DNA of 64,000 bases from CAZICM01 sp964537685 (GTDB lineage Bacteria; Myxococcota_A; Polyangia; Polyangiales; Polyangiaceae): the NCBI GenBank assembly GCA_964537685.1, contig CAZICM010000006.1:62001-126000 (forward strand), in the 5' to 3' direction. Positions 34,876 to 42,582 of this stretch are shown piece by piece (position 1 is the first letter of the stretch; every line of letters starts with the position of its first letter). Under the pieces are notes generated by a model. The model saw nothing but the letters and a program-made list of their open reading frames with translations. It searched no databases and had not been told where the DNA came from. Both the position numbers and the translations under genes were made by a program.

Positions 34876-35571
34876 CTATTTGGGCACCTGCCTCCGCTTC
34901 TTTTCCAAATATTGAATGGCCACTTCCACATATTCCATCAGACATCCCGATCCATCGGTGCGTCTGGCATTTGCGAGCATGGCCTCTATGTGCCGGCGCG
35001 TCACCGGGCCGCCTTGCATGAGCTTCTGTCTTGCCCGATCCCGCACCGCCGCCCGGTTCCGCTTTAATCGATCGATATTGAGGTTGAGTTTTTGGATGGC
35101 TTCTTCGGCCCAAGTCCCCTCGGTTTCGTTTAAATGACGCGCCGGCCTTATCTCTCCCGTGTTCGTATAGCTAAAACAAGTGCCCACATCCGGTGGAAAT
35201 TGAGCGGGATGTAAGCGCAACCCTTGCTCTCCGCTTGATAGATGCCCTCGATATGTATCGCAATGAAAACGAGCCACCTGATTCTCAAGACCAAGATCGC
35301 CCAGACAAACCCCCAGCAAATTGCTCCATGTAAACCACAGGGTTCGATCCATCGCGCGCGGCATAAAATGCTCGATCTTCATTCCCTCCGCCGAGGGCGG
35401 CGGCAGCCTCGACATACAATAGGCGCACAGTCCCCGCTGTTCCGTCCAGGCATGTTCACGCATGGCCTGCTTGTCCGTCCCACTCGCGGAGCTCCAGTCC
35501 GCCCCAGGGGTCTGCCGAAGTTCCTGAAGGCATTGAGGCTCGGCGCCTTTTTCAATCCTTCGCATCTTCAT
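34876..35571 (-). CDS. ptuB: PtuB-like HNH nuclease, Septu effector (TIGR02646 family)
   Basis: A protein of about 231 residues of the TIGR02646/PtuB family. The HNH zinc-finger fold is visible: Cys49 and Cys52 (LCAYC), KIEHFMPR with His68, then WSNLLGVC with Asn84 and Cys89. Septu systems pair such a nuclease with the PtuA ATPase; the nuclease acts on nucleic acid once the system is triggered. The ATG at 35571 lies inside the ptuA 3' end, giving a 20-base overlap; an ATG two codons later is equally plausible. A longer frame upstream lacks homology. Anti-phage activity here is inferred. Confidence 0.83.
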   Translation of the reverse strand: MKMRRIEKGAEPQCLQELRQTPGADWSSASGTDKQAMREHAWTEQRGLCAYCMSRLPPPSAEGMKIEHFMPRAMDRTLWFTWSNLLGVCLGDLGLENQVARFHCDTYRGHLSSGEQGLRLHPAQFPPDVGTCFSYTNTGEIRPARHLNETEGTWAEEAIQKLNLNIDRLKRNRAAVRDRARQKLMQGGPVTRRHIEAMLANARRTDGSGCLMEYVEVAIQYLEKKRRQVPK

Positions 35572-36859
35572 CACCTGCCATTGCAAGCTCCCATCGGGCA
35601 GCCACAAGCGCCGCATCATCCGAATAGAACTTTTCGTGTTCAAGCTTTGCGATCAGGGCGCGGGCTTGGTCCAGATGACCATCCTCAATCAAACGGCTGA
35701 GCTCATCCAGATCCCTTTTCCATTGAGGAGGCCGCGAGGGAACGCCCAGCACATCCTCCAAAATGCTATTGGTATCCCGGCCCCGCAGCCGATCGACCTT
35801 ATGCGCTGTATTGCTTCCATCCAAGAGCCGGACTCCATTGGGCGGAGCGGCGGACATAATCTGTGGGGAATGCGTGGTCACAATAAATTGAATCTTTGGA
35901 AAAGCCCGCAGTAAATCATCGAGCACACGGAGCTGCCATTTAGGATGGAGATGGAGATCGAGCTCATCGATTAAGACGACGCCGGGGGTTTCGAGGGGAG
36001 CATTTGCGCCTAGATCGGGATTGAGCTGGGCCGCGCGCCAAGCGATATCGGCGGCGACAGCGATCACATTACGTTGGCCATCGGACAGGGCACGAAAAGG
36101 AATGGATGGGCCGCCTTCAAAATCGACCCGGAGCTCGAGGTGGTTGGCGCTATAATAAAAGCGTTTGGCACCTTCGAGACAAGCCATGGCGGCGGCGGCG
36201 ACGCCTTCAAGCTGGGGGCTTTTGACTTCCCGTGGATCTGTACCTTCTTCAAAAGCGCGGGCGAGGCGTTGGACCCTATCGGCTTCCCGCCAGGTCATCC
36301 AAGCCTCGAAGCCTTTGTGGTCGAAGCCAGCGGTGAGGGCATGGTGATATCCCCAGGCTCGGTTTTGGAGGTCGCGTTCGGAGCCATTGCTCATGTTTGG
36401 GACGGGCGGGACATCGCTGTTCCAGAGGCGGCTGGTGCGGTAATAGGCGACGAGGGGCCAGGTGAGGGGTGTTCCATTCAACAATGGAATCACATGACTC
36501 GGTAAATTGCCGCTTGGGAGACGCAAACCCGGCAGAACAGAATGGAATCTCAGATAATGAAGTGGTTCTCCATTTAAAACCGATCCCTTAAGCTCGATGC
36601 CGAGGGGAAATTGCTGCTCGGTGGTGGCGACGCCCGCCCGATCGACAGAAATGAGCCGCACATCGTTTGGCTGAGGAGCCAGATATTCCTCGGGCAAGAA
36701 GGCCGATGTCCAATCGCTGAGGGCCATGGCGATTGCATCGAGGATGGTGCTTTTGCCTGTTGCATTTTGGCCGATAAGCACGGTGACGCGCGGGTCGAGC
36801 TCCAGATGAAAGGAGCTAAACATACGGAAATTGCTAAAGTGGAGCTCTTGGAGTTGCAT
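35552..36859 (-). CDS. ptuA: PtuA-like ATPase, Septu defence system
   Basis: A 435-residue ABC/AAA-type ATPase. The N-terminal LQELHFSNFRMFSSFHLEL runs into Walker A GQNATGKS (30-37). The signature is RALSDGQRNVIAVAADIAW, Walker B is VVLIDELDLHLHPKWQ, and the switch His is in TTHSPQIM. A C-terminal helical tail with GRDTNSILEDVLGVPSRPP is typical of the PtuA group. It is followed by the overlapping HNH gene, the defining Septu layout. The start at 36859 opens on the domain. No membrane segment or fused nuclease is present. Confidence 0.83.
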   Translation of the reverse strand: MQLQELHFSNFRMFSSFHLELDPRVTVLIGQNATGKSTILDAIAMALSDWTSAFLPEEYLAPQPNDVRLISVDRAGVATTEQQFPLGIELKGSVLNGEPLHYLRFHSVLPGLRLPSGNLPSHVIPLLNGTPLTWPLVAYYRTSRLWNSDVPPVPNMSNGSERDLQNRAWGYHHALTAGFDHKGFEAWMTWREADRVQRLARAFEEGTDPREVKSPQLEGVAAAAMACLEGAKRFYYSANHLELRVDFEGGPSIPFRALSDGQRNVIAVAADIAWRAAQLNPDLGANAPLETPGVVLIDELDLHLHPKWQLRVLDDLLRAFPKIQFIVTTHSPQIMSAAPPNGVRLLDGSNTAHKVDRLRGRDTNSILEDVLGVPSRPPQWKRDLDELSRLIEDGHLDQARALIAKLEHEKFYSDDAALVAARWELAMAGDEDAKD

Positions 36860-37033
36860 GGGCGGCGTTGGTTGGGAGCTTGAAAGAAGGCGCGCTGGAG
36901 AGGCTAGATGAATGAAGAGGGGAAGGCAAGGATTTTGTTGGGAGGGAGGCGTGCGGGAGCCTGAAGAGGTGTATTGGAATGGCGGCCGGGGCGGTCATAA
37001 GCCTTTTTTGTGGCATGTTCAATTCGATCGAAG

Positions 37034-37181
37034 CTTAACTAAGCCCGGTGTAGAACCGATGGTGTTGGAAAAAGGCTTGGCTAAGCTTGGATGCGCGGGG
37101 AAACACCTCGATCGGAGCTGAGGGGAGGCAGGTGTAGAACCGATGGTGGTGGGAAAGAGGCTTAGCTAAGGCTGGAGCGAG
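37034..37181. repeat. direct repeat at and downstream of the 3' end of the TIR-SUMF1 gene
   Basis: A block beginning GGTGTAGAACCGATGGT occurs at 37047 and 37131, 84 bases apart, and each copy runs on for some 50 bases with about 80 per cent identity by eye. Each ends in a small near-palindrome (CTTGGCTAAG, CTTAGCTAAG), and a third, CTTAACTAAG, sits at 37034. The second copy covers the last codons and stop of the gene. Confidence 0.7.
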
Positions 37182-38743
37182 GCGCGGGCGCAGCGGAAGC
37201 CGATGTTCCAGAGCCCACTTGAAGGCCAGCTCTCGAACCGGACTGAGGAGCGCAGCCCGTTGGGCGCGCTGAGGAACGACCCGCCGCGCAAGACGCGATA
37301 GCCGCCCGCTGTTTGATAAGGCTCTGCATAGCGGATTTCTGTTTGATCAGGTCCTGCATAACCTATGTTGGATCTCGGAGGATATGCGGCGTAGAGATCC
37401 CATACCCATTCCCAGACATTCCCATGCATATCGTAGAGTCCCCAGGGATTGGGCTTGAAGCTCCCCACAGGCGCAAGGTCCGTATGGCCATCATCGCATT
37501 GGTTATTGACCGGTCGATTGCTGTGTTTGTGTTTGGCTACTTGGTCGGCGCCGTTTCCGTGGCTGCATAGGTCCTTGGCATCATCTCCAAAATAATACGC
37601 TGTCGTTGTCCCGGCTCTAGCCGCGTATTCCCATTCGGCTTCCGTCGGCAGGCGATATCCCGTGCAGGTTCGATTCCAGATCCACGCATCGCCTTTTTGA
37701 GCATAGCAAAGCGTTCGTTTGTCGCCTTCAGCAAGCTTCTTGTTTTCGAGTTCGGTGAGCTTGTTCATAAAGGCAATGGCCTCATGCCAGCTTATTCCGT
37801 TGGCAGGCAGCTCATCCCTGCAGCCGTCTTCGCAGTGGAATGCCTTGGGCCCCATGACGCTCGTCCATTGCTTCTGCGTGACTTCATGGACGCCGATTTC
37901 AAATGCCACAACCTCGGCGGGATGTTGCGTTTCGTCTGTGTCGTGAAGTGCTTCGCCGGTGGGGCTACCCATAATAAAACTTCCGGCGGGCAATTTTCTA
38001 AATTTCATCGGCGCGATATTCGCAAGCGCTGGGGGCGGGGCGTCGCCCGCATTTTGGCTTTCGGCGCGCGCGCTGGGAGGTGGAGGCGCGGGTGTCGAGT
38101 CGCTTAGGATAGGCTTTGGACCAAGCTTTGGATTCTCATCGGAAGCCGGCCATAGCTTGACAATGAATACAGCACCGAGCACCAATCCCACGGCCCCCAT
38201 GGATATCCTCAGCGCCGGTTTCGAGACCAACGAGGCTTTTTTCTCAGCCGCCGATGGCTGCGGAGCCGCCTGCTGATCTCGTTCCCCCCGCTCATCCGCC
38301 TCCTTGAGCTTCAACACCTCCACTTCAATCCCATCAACCACATTCAGCCAAGCTTCATCCTGATCCTTCCATGCACTCACCGGCTTGGCTTCGGCGGGAA
38401 GCGCCTGAAGGCGCGCAATCGCCGTCCGCTTCCATCCACTGGGCCGCACAATCACCGGCATAACCCTCGCCTCCCCCCGATCGTGCCGCTCCAGCGCCCG
38501 CTTCATCTCCTTGTCATGACAATAATCCGAATGAAAAAAATCGGCGCTCACCAAAAACACAATCAAGCGCGCTTCATGCAAATGCTTCTCGATTTCCTTT
38601 TCCCAATCGGCTCCTTTCGGTATCAGTTCGTCGTGCCAAATGCGGATTAATCCCTGCTTTTCAAGCAAGCCCAAATGCTTGACCAGCTCTTTTCTATAGG
38701 CTTCGTCCGCATGCGCGTACGCTATAAAAACAGGGATCGCCAT
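37166..38743 (-). CDS. TIR domain - membrane helix - SUMF1/FGE-like C-type-lectin-fold fusion
   Basis: A 525-residue fusion. Residues 1-140 are a TIR domain (VFIAYAHADEAYRKELV, RLIVFLVSADFFHSDYC); such domains often cleave NAD in immune proteins. A membrane helix (ISMGAVGLVLGAVFIVKLW) and a Pro-rich linker follow. Residues 250-520 form a formylglycine-generating-enzyme-like domain (MGSPTGE, ISWHEAIAFMN, YRLPTEAEWEYAARAGTTT, DMHGNVWEWVWD, RVLRGGSF, GFRCA). The catalytic Cys pair of true FGEs is not evident, so it is probably a ligand-binding lectin-type domain. The order suggests a cytoplasmic TIR and an extracytoplasmic sensor. The fold is also that of retroelement-diversified proteins. Confidence 0.85.
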   Translation of the reverse strand: MAIPVFIAYAHADEAYRKELVKHLGLLEKQGLIRIWHDELIPKGADWEKEIEKHLHEARLIVFLVSADFFHSDYCHDKEMKRALERHDRGEARVMPVIVRPSGWKRTAIARLQALPAEAKPVSAWKDQDEAWLNVVDGIEVEVLKLKEADERGERDQQAAPQPSAAEKKASLVSKPALRISMGAVGLVLGAVFIVKLWPASDENPKLGPKPILSDSTPAPPPPSARAESQNAGDAPPPALANIAPMKFRKLPAGSFIMGSPTGEALHDTDETQHPAEVVAFEIGVHEVTQKQWTSVMGPKAFHCEDGCRDELPANGISWHEAIAFMNKLTELENKKLAEGDKRTLCYAQKGDAWIWNRTCTGYRLPTEAEWEYAARAGTTTAYYFGDDAKDLCSHGNGADQVAKHKHSNRPVNNQCDDGHTDLAPVGSFKPNPWGLYDMHGNVWEWVWDLYAAYPPRSNIGYAGPDQTEIRYAEPYQTAGGYRVLRGGSFLSAPNGLRSSVRFESWPSSGLWNIGFRCARASLQP

Positions 38744-39013
38744 AAGCTGCCCATCTGATGAAGTGCGCTTCTAACAGAGCCCTCCACAGAACACAATAAA
38801 ATTGATTTCTTCCCGGTCTCGAAAACCATCGGAGCGTTCAACGACCATCCATCGGCACGCCTGATGCATGCACCCTAGCCCCAGCGAGAAGGGCTATCTC
38901 CAAACCAAGCCACAAAGGCGCTAAAATTAAACACCTTCTCCTTCGCCCTCCATACGGCGGCGCAGCGCAAGGGGTGCGGGTTCGCGAATTTTCTGCGTGC
39001 GGAGGATCTACCC

Positions 39014-40909
39014 ATGCGCGTTCTGCTTATCGGCGCCGAAGTCGAGGAAAATCTCGCCTTGCGTTATCTCGCCTCAGCCCTGGAACCCGCCGGTCATCAG
39101 GTGGCATTTGCCGCTTTTGGCCATTGGAATGATTTGCCCCGGGTCGTGTCTGAGGTTCAGCAATATGCCCCCGATTTTATTGGAATGTCAATGACTTTTC
39201 AATACCGCGCCAAGGAGTTTGGTGCTCTCGCCGGGGCGCTGAGGGATTCGGGATATGCCGGTCATATCACCGTGGGCGGGCACTTTCCCACCTTTGCCTA
39301 TGAAGAAGTACTAAAATCGTTTCCAGCCATCGATTCGGTGGTGCGCCACGAGGGCGAGCGGACTTTGCCCGAGCTCTGCAAGGCCATCGAGTCCAAGCAA
39401 ACACAGCTTTCGGATATTCAGGGGCTTGTGTTTAGGGCGAATGATGGGGCAATCGTCTGCAATGCGTCCCGCCCTCTTATCGAAGACCTGGATTCGCTTC
39501 CTTTTCCCAAGCGATTTGGCGATCCTCAGCTTCATTTGGGCATTCCCGCCGCTTTTATGGTGGGTAGCCGGGGGTGTTATGGACATTGTACCTTTTGTTG
39601 CATCCATGCCTATTTAAAATCAGCCGGTGGACCCAAGTACCGCATGCGGAGCCCTGAAAATATCGCCGATGAAATGGCCGAGCTTCGAAGGGGTCGCGGA
39701 GCCAGGATGTTTGTCTTTCACGATGACGACTTCTTTACCCGGGACCATGTGCATGATTTAGGCCGGATAACGGCGCTTCGGGATGCGCTAAAGGCACGGG
39801 GGGTGAACGATATTGCGGTGGTCGTTAAAGCCAGGCCCGACGATGTGGAAGATCGGGTGTTTTCGGTTCTGCAGGAGATTGGCCTGCTTAGGGTGTATCT
39901 GGGTATCGAAGCAGGATCGACCCAAGGTTTGCGCGTATTGGGACGGGGTGTAAATTTGGCCGAAAATCACCGGGCTCTCGAATTTTTGAAGAGCCGCGAT
40001 GTATATACCTGTTACAATATGCTGGTGTTCGATCCGGAATCGACGCTGGAGTCGCTTCGCCAAAGCTTTGGATTTGTAAAGCGCTATGCGGATGTGCCGA
40101 TGAACTTTTGCCGCACCGAGATTTACGTGGGCACGCCGCTGATGACCAAGCTGGAGCGCGAAGGGAGATTGATGGGCGATGTGTTTGGGTGGGACTATGT
40201 GATTCGCGAACCTAGGGCAGAGCGCGCCTTCCGGGTCTTTGCCAGGGCGTTTTTAGACCGCAATTTCCGGTGTGATGGCCTGATGAACTCCACGCTGGGG
40301 CTGGGCTATCATCTGCATTTGCTGAGGCAATTTTATCCCAAGGCGATGACATCCGCCCTGCGAAAACTCTCGGATGATACAACGCGGCGGGTGAATTTGG
40401 ACTGTGTCGAGCGTATGAACCGGATTTTGGACTTTGCCGCGTCGCCCCTCTCGGAAGATGAAGCGGCCTTCGAAGACTTTACGGCGAAAACAACCGAGGA
40501 AGTGGAAGCCGCAAATCAAGAGCTGGAAGATCAGGTTTCATGGGCGACCAGTGAAATCATTCGGGCTGTCACGGCACCTCGTACCCAAAGAGCCGCTCGT
40601 CCTGTGTCTCGATGGCAAGCGATTTCCGCGGCAACATTGGCGCTCGCTCCATTGGCTGCCGGGTGTGAGTCAACGCCAAAACATCCTCCTCCCGATCCTT
40701 TGCCCGAGCCCATGCTGGTGAGAGATGGAGGCCCAGAATACTTGCCCCCGCCCGATCCTCTGCCTCCGCCTATGGTGGATGCCGGACCGGGTATCAATGA
40801 ACCGCCAAATATTCCCCCGCCCGATCCTCTGCCTCCGCCTACCCGCAAGCTCAAGCCAACGGCCTTGCCCCCGCCCGATCCGCCCCCGCCTCCCAAGACC
40901 CTTAAATAA
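39014..40909 (+). CDS. B12-binding-type radical SAM protein with fused lipoprotein-like segment and Pro-Asp repeat tail
   Basis: A 631-residue protein. Residues 1-130 form a cobalamin-binding-like Rossmann domain (RVLLIGAEVEENLALRYLA, MSMTFQ, GGHFPT). Residues 180-430 are a radical SAM barrel with the 4Fe-4S motif CYGHCTFC (187-194), FHDDDFFTRD, and GIEAGSTQGLRVLGRG. After a helical region the chain changes character: a hydrophobic stretch (AISAATLALAPLAAGC, about 535-551) like a lipobox signal, then about 75 residues with PPPDPLPPP-type units. RBS GGAGG lies eight bases before the ATG. The tail could be an uncut precursor peptide, an adaptor or a fused separate gene. The substrate is unknown. 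Confidence 0.85.
   Translation: MRVLLIGAEVEENLALRYLASALEPAGHQVAFAAFGHWNDLPRVVSEVQQYAPDFIGMSMTFQYRAKEFGALAGALRDSGYAGHITVGGHFPTFAYEEVLKSFPAIDSVVRHEGERTLPELCKAIESKQTQLSDIQGLVFRANDGAIVCNASRPLIEDLDSLPFPKRFGDPQLHLGIPAAFMVGSRGCYGHCTFCCIHAYLKSAGGPKYRMRSPENIADEMAELRRGRGARMFVFHDDDFFTRDHVHDLGRITALRDALKARGVNDIAVVVKARPDDVEDRVFSVLQEIGLLRVYLGIEAGSTQGLRVLGRGVNLAENHRALEFLKSRDVYTCYNMLVFDPESTLESLRQSFGFVKRYADVPMNFCRTEIYVGTPLMTKLEREGRLMGDVFGWDYVIREPRAERAFRVFARAFLDRNFRCDGLMNSTLGLGYHLHLLRQFYPKAMTSALRKLSDDTTRRVNLDCVERMNRILDFAASPLSEDEAAFEDFTAKTTEEVEAANQELEDQVSWATSEIIRAVTAPRTQRAARPVSRWQAISAATLALAPLAAGCESTPKHPPPDPLPEPMLVRDGGPEYLPPPDPLPPPMVDAGPGINEPPNIPPPDPLPPPTRKLKPTALPPPDPPPPPKTLK
40674..40903 (+). repeat. Pro-Asp repeat tail (PPPDPLPPP-like units)
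   Basis: Four units of the form PPPDP(L/P)P(P/E)P are spread through the last 75 codons. The second and third share about 28 identical bases beginning CCCCCGCCCGATCCTCTGCC at about 40745 and 40814. Spacing between units is not constant and includes short Gly/Asp linkers. Confidence 0.85.
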
Positions 40910-40919
40910 TCGCTTTGAC

Positions 40920-42542
40920 CTATATTCGTAGGCCCGGCGCTTCATGACCGCTTTGCGTCACATATTCGGTATAGCCTCCACCATAGACCCTAGGCCCCTC
41001 GGGCAGAAGCTCGAGCACCCGATTGGACAGCGCCCCTAAAAAGCGCCGATCGTGCGATACAAAAAGCATGGTCCCCTCAAAATCTCGGAGCGCCCGTACC
41101 AACATGTCTTTGGTGTCCATATCCAGATGGTTGGTTGGCTCGTCCAATACCAGGAAATTCGGCGGATCATAGAGCATTTTGGCCAGCACCAGGCGAGCCT
41201 TCTCTCCCCCGGACAAGACCCGGCAGGGTTTTTGAATATCGTCCCCTGAAAATCCAAAGACACCCGCAAGCGTGCGCAATTGTCCTATGGAGGCTTGGGG
41301 AAAAGCAGCAACAATAGAATCCCATACCGTATGCTCGGGATTGAGAAGCTCCATGGCATGCTGGGCAAAATAGCCCAATTTTACGCTTGCCCCCACGGTA
41401 ATACGTCCTGCATCGGGGGCTTGAGCCCCGGCTACCAACTTGAGCAGGGTCGATTTGCCCGCGCCGTTCACGCCCATCACGCACCAGCGCTCGCGCCTTC
41501 GGATCAAAAGATTCATCCCATCGTAGATCACCTGCTTTCCATAGGCTTTTCGAACACCTTCCAGCTTCACCACATCCTCTCCAGAGCGGGGAGGCGAGCG
41601 AAAATCAAAATCAAGGGCCTTTCTGCGCTTGGGGGCTTCGACCTTCTCGATTTTTTCCAGCTTCTTTACCCTGGATTGCACTTGCGCGGCATGGCTGGCC
41701 CTGGCCTTAAAGCGCTCGATAAAGGCTTGTTCCTTGGCCAGCATCGCTTGTTGGCGCTCATATTGAGCCTCCGCTTGCTGGTCATACATCGCCCGCTGTT
41801 TCTCGTAAAAATCAAAGTTGCCTGAATAGGTCGTTATCTCTCCACCATCGATTTCCAAGATCTTATTGACAATGCGGTTCATAAACTCCCGATCGTGGCA
41901 AGTCATTACCAGCGCGCCTTCATAGCTCTTTAAATATCCTTCGAGCCAGATAATGGATTCGATATCCAGATGGTTGGTTGGCTCATCGAGCAGCAGCGCA
42001 TCCGGGCGCATCAGAAGAATACGAGCCAGGGCTACCCTCATTTTCCAGCCGCCCGAGAGCGCCCCCACATCTCCATCCATCATCTCGGCGCTAAACCCAA
42101 GACCGGCGAGAATCTCCCGGGCCTTTGCATCTAGCGCATAACCTCCAAGTTCTTCATAGCGGGCTTGAGCATGACCAAAGCGCTCGACCAAACTCTCCAT
42201 TTCATCCATACGATCTGGATCGGCAAGGGCATGCTCGAGATCGTGGAGTTCGGCGGCAATTTCGGAGATAGCACCCGCGCCATCCATCGCTTCGGCGACG
42301 GCGCTTTTACCAGCCATTTCTCCCACATCTTGACTGAAGTAGCCGATGGAGACCCCTCGGTCGACGGTCACTTGACCGCCATCGGGGGCCTCTTCCCTGG
42401 TAATCATACGAAAGATGGTTGTTTTTCCAGAGCCGTTGGGGCCGACGAGCCCAACCTTTTCGCCGCGGTTAATAGCGGCGGAGGCTTCGAGGAAGAGGAT
42501 TTGTTTGCCGTGTTGTTTGCTGATGGAGTCGAGGCGAATCAC
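40920..42542 (-). CDS. ABC-F family ATPase
   Basis: A 540-residue protein with two ABC cassettes and no membrane segment, the ABC-F pattern. The first has Walker A GPNGSGKTT and signature LSGGWKMRVALARILL with DEPTNHLD. The second has GVNGAGKST and LSGGEKARLVLAKMLY with DEPTNHLD. A linker of about 80 residues with many Arg/Lys/Gln (the P-site tRNA interaction motif region) lies between. ABC-F proteins act on stalled ribosomes and some give antibiotic resistance; I cannot tell which subgroup this is, though it looks like the housekeeping YbiT-like or EttA-like type. It is convergent with the radical SAM gene. Confidence 0.94.
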   Translation of the reverse strand: MIRLDSISKQHGKQILFLEASAAINRGEKVGLVGPNGSGKTTIFRMITREEAPDGGQVTVDRGVSIGYFSQDVGEMAGKSAVAEAMDGAGAISEIAAELHDLEHALADPDRMDEMESLVERFGHAQARYEELGGYALDAKAREILAGLGFSAEMMDGDVGALSGGWKMRVALARILLMRPDALLLDEPTNHLDIESIIWLEGYLKSYEGALVMTCHDREFMNRIVNKILEIDGGEITTYSGNFDFYEKQRAMYDQQAEAQYERQQAMLAKEQAFIERFKARASHAAQVQSRVKKLEKIEKVEAPKRRKALDFDFRSPPRSGEDVVKLEGVRKAYGKQVIYDGMNLLIRRRERWCVMGVNGAGKSTLLKLVAGAQAPDAGRITVGASVKLGYFAQHAMELLNPEHTVWDSIVAAFPQASIGQLRTLAGVFGFSGDDIQKPCRVLSGGEKARLVLAKMLYDPPNFLVLDEPTNHLDMDTKDMLVRALRDFEGTMLFVSHDRRFLGALSNRVLELLPEGPRVYGGGYTEYVTQSGHEAPGLRI

Positions 42543-42582
42543 GGGCGGCGTCTTATAGGACTGCCCCAGAAGTAGTCAAGCT

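Noticed and set aside
37166..38743. genuine formylglycine-generating enzyme
   Set aside because: The catalytic Cys pair is not evident, and the TIR and membrane helix point to a sensor instead.
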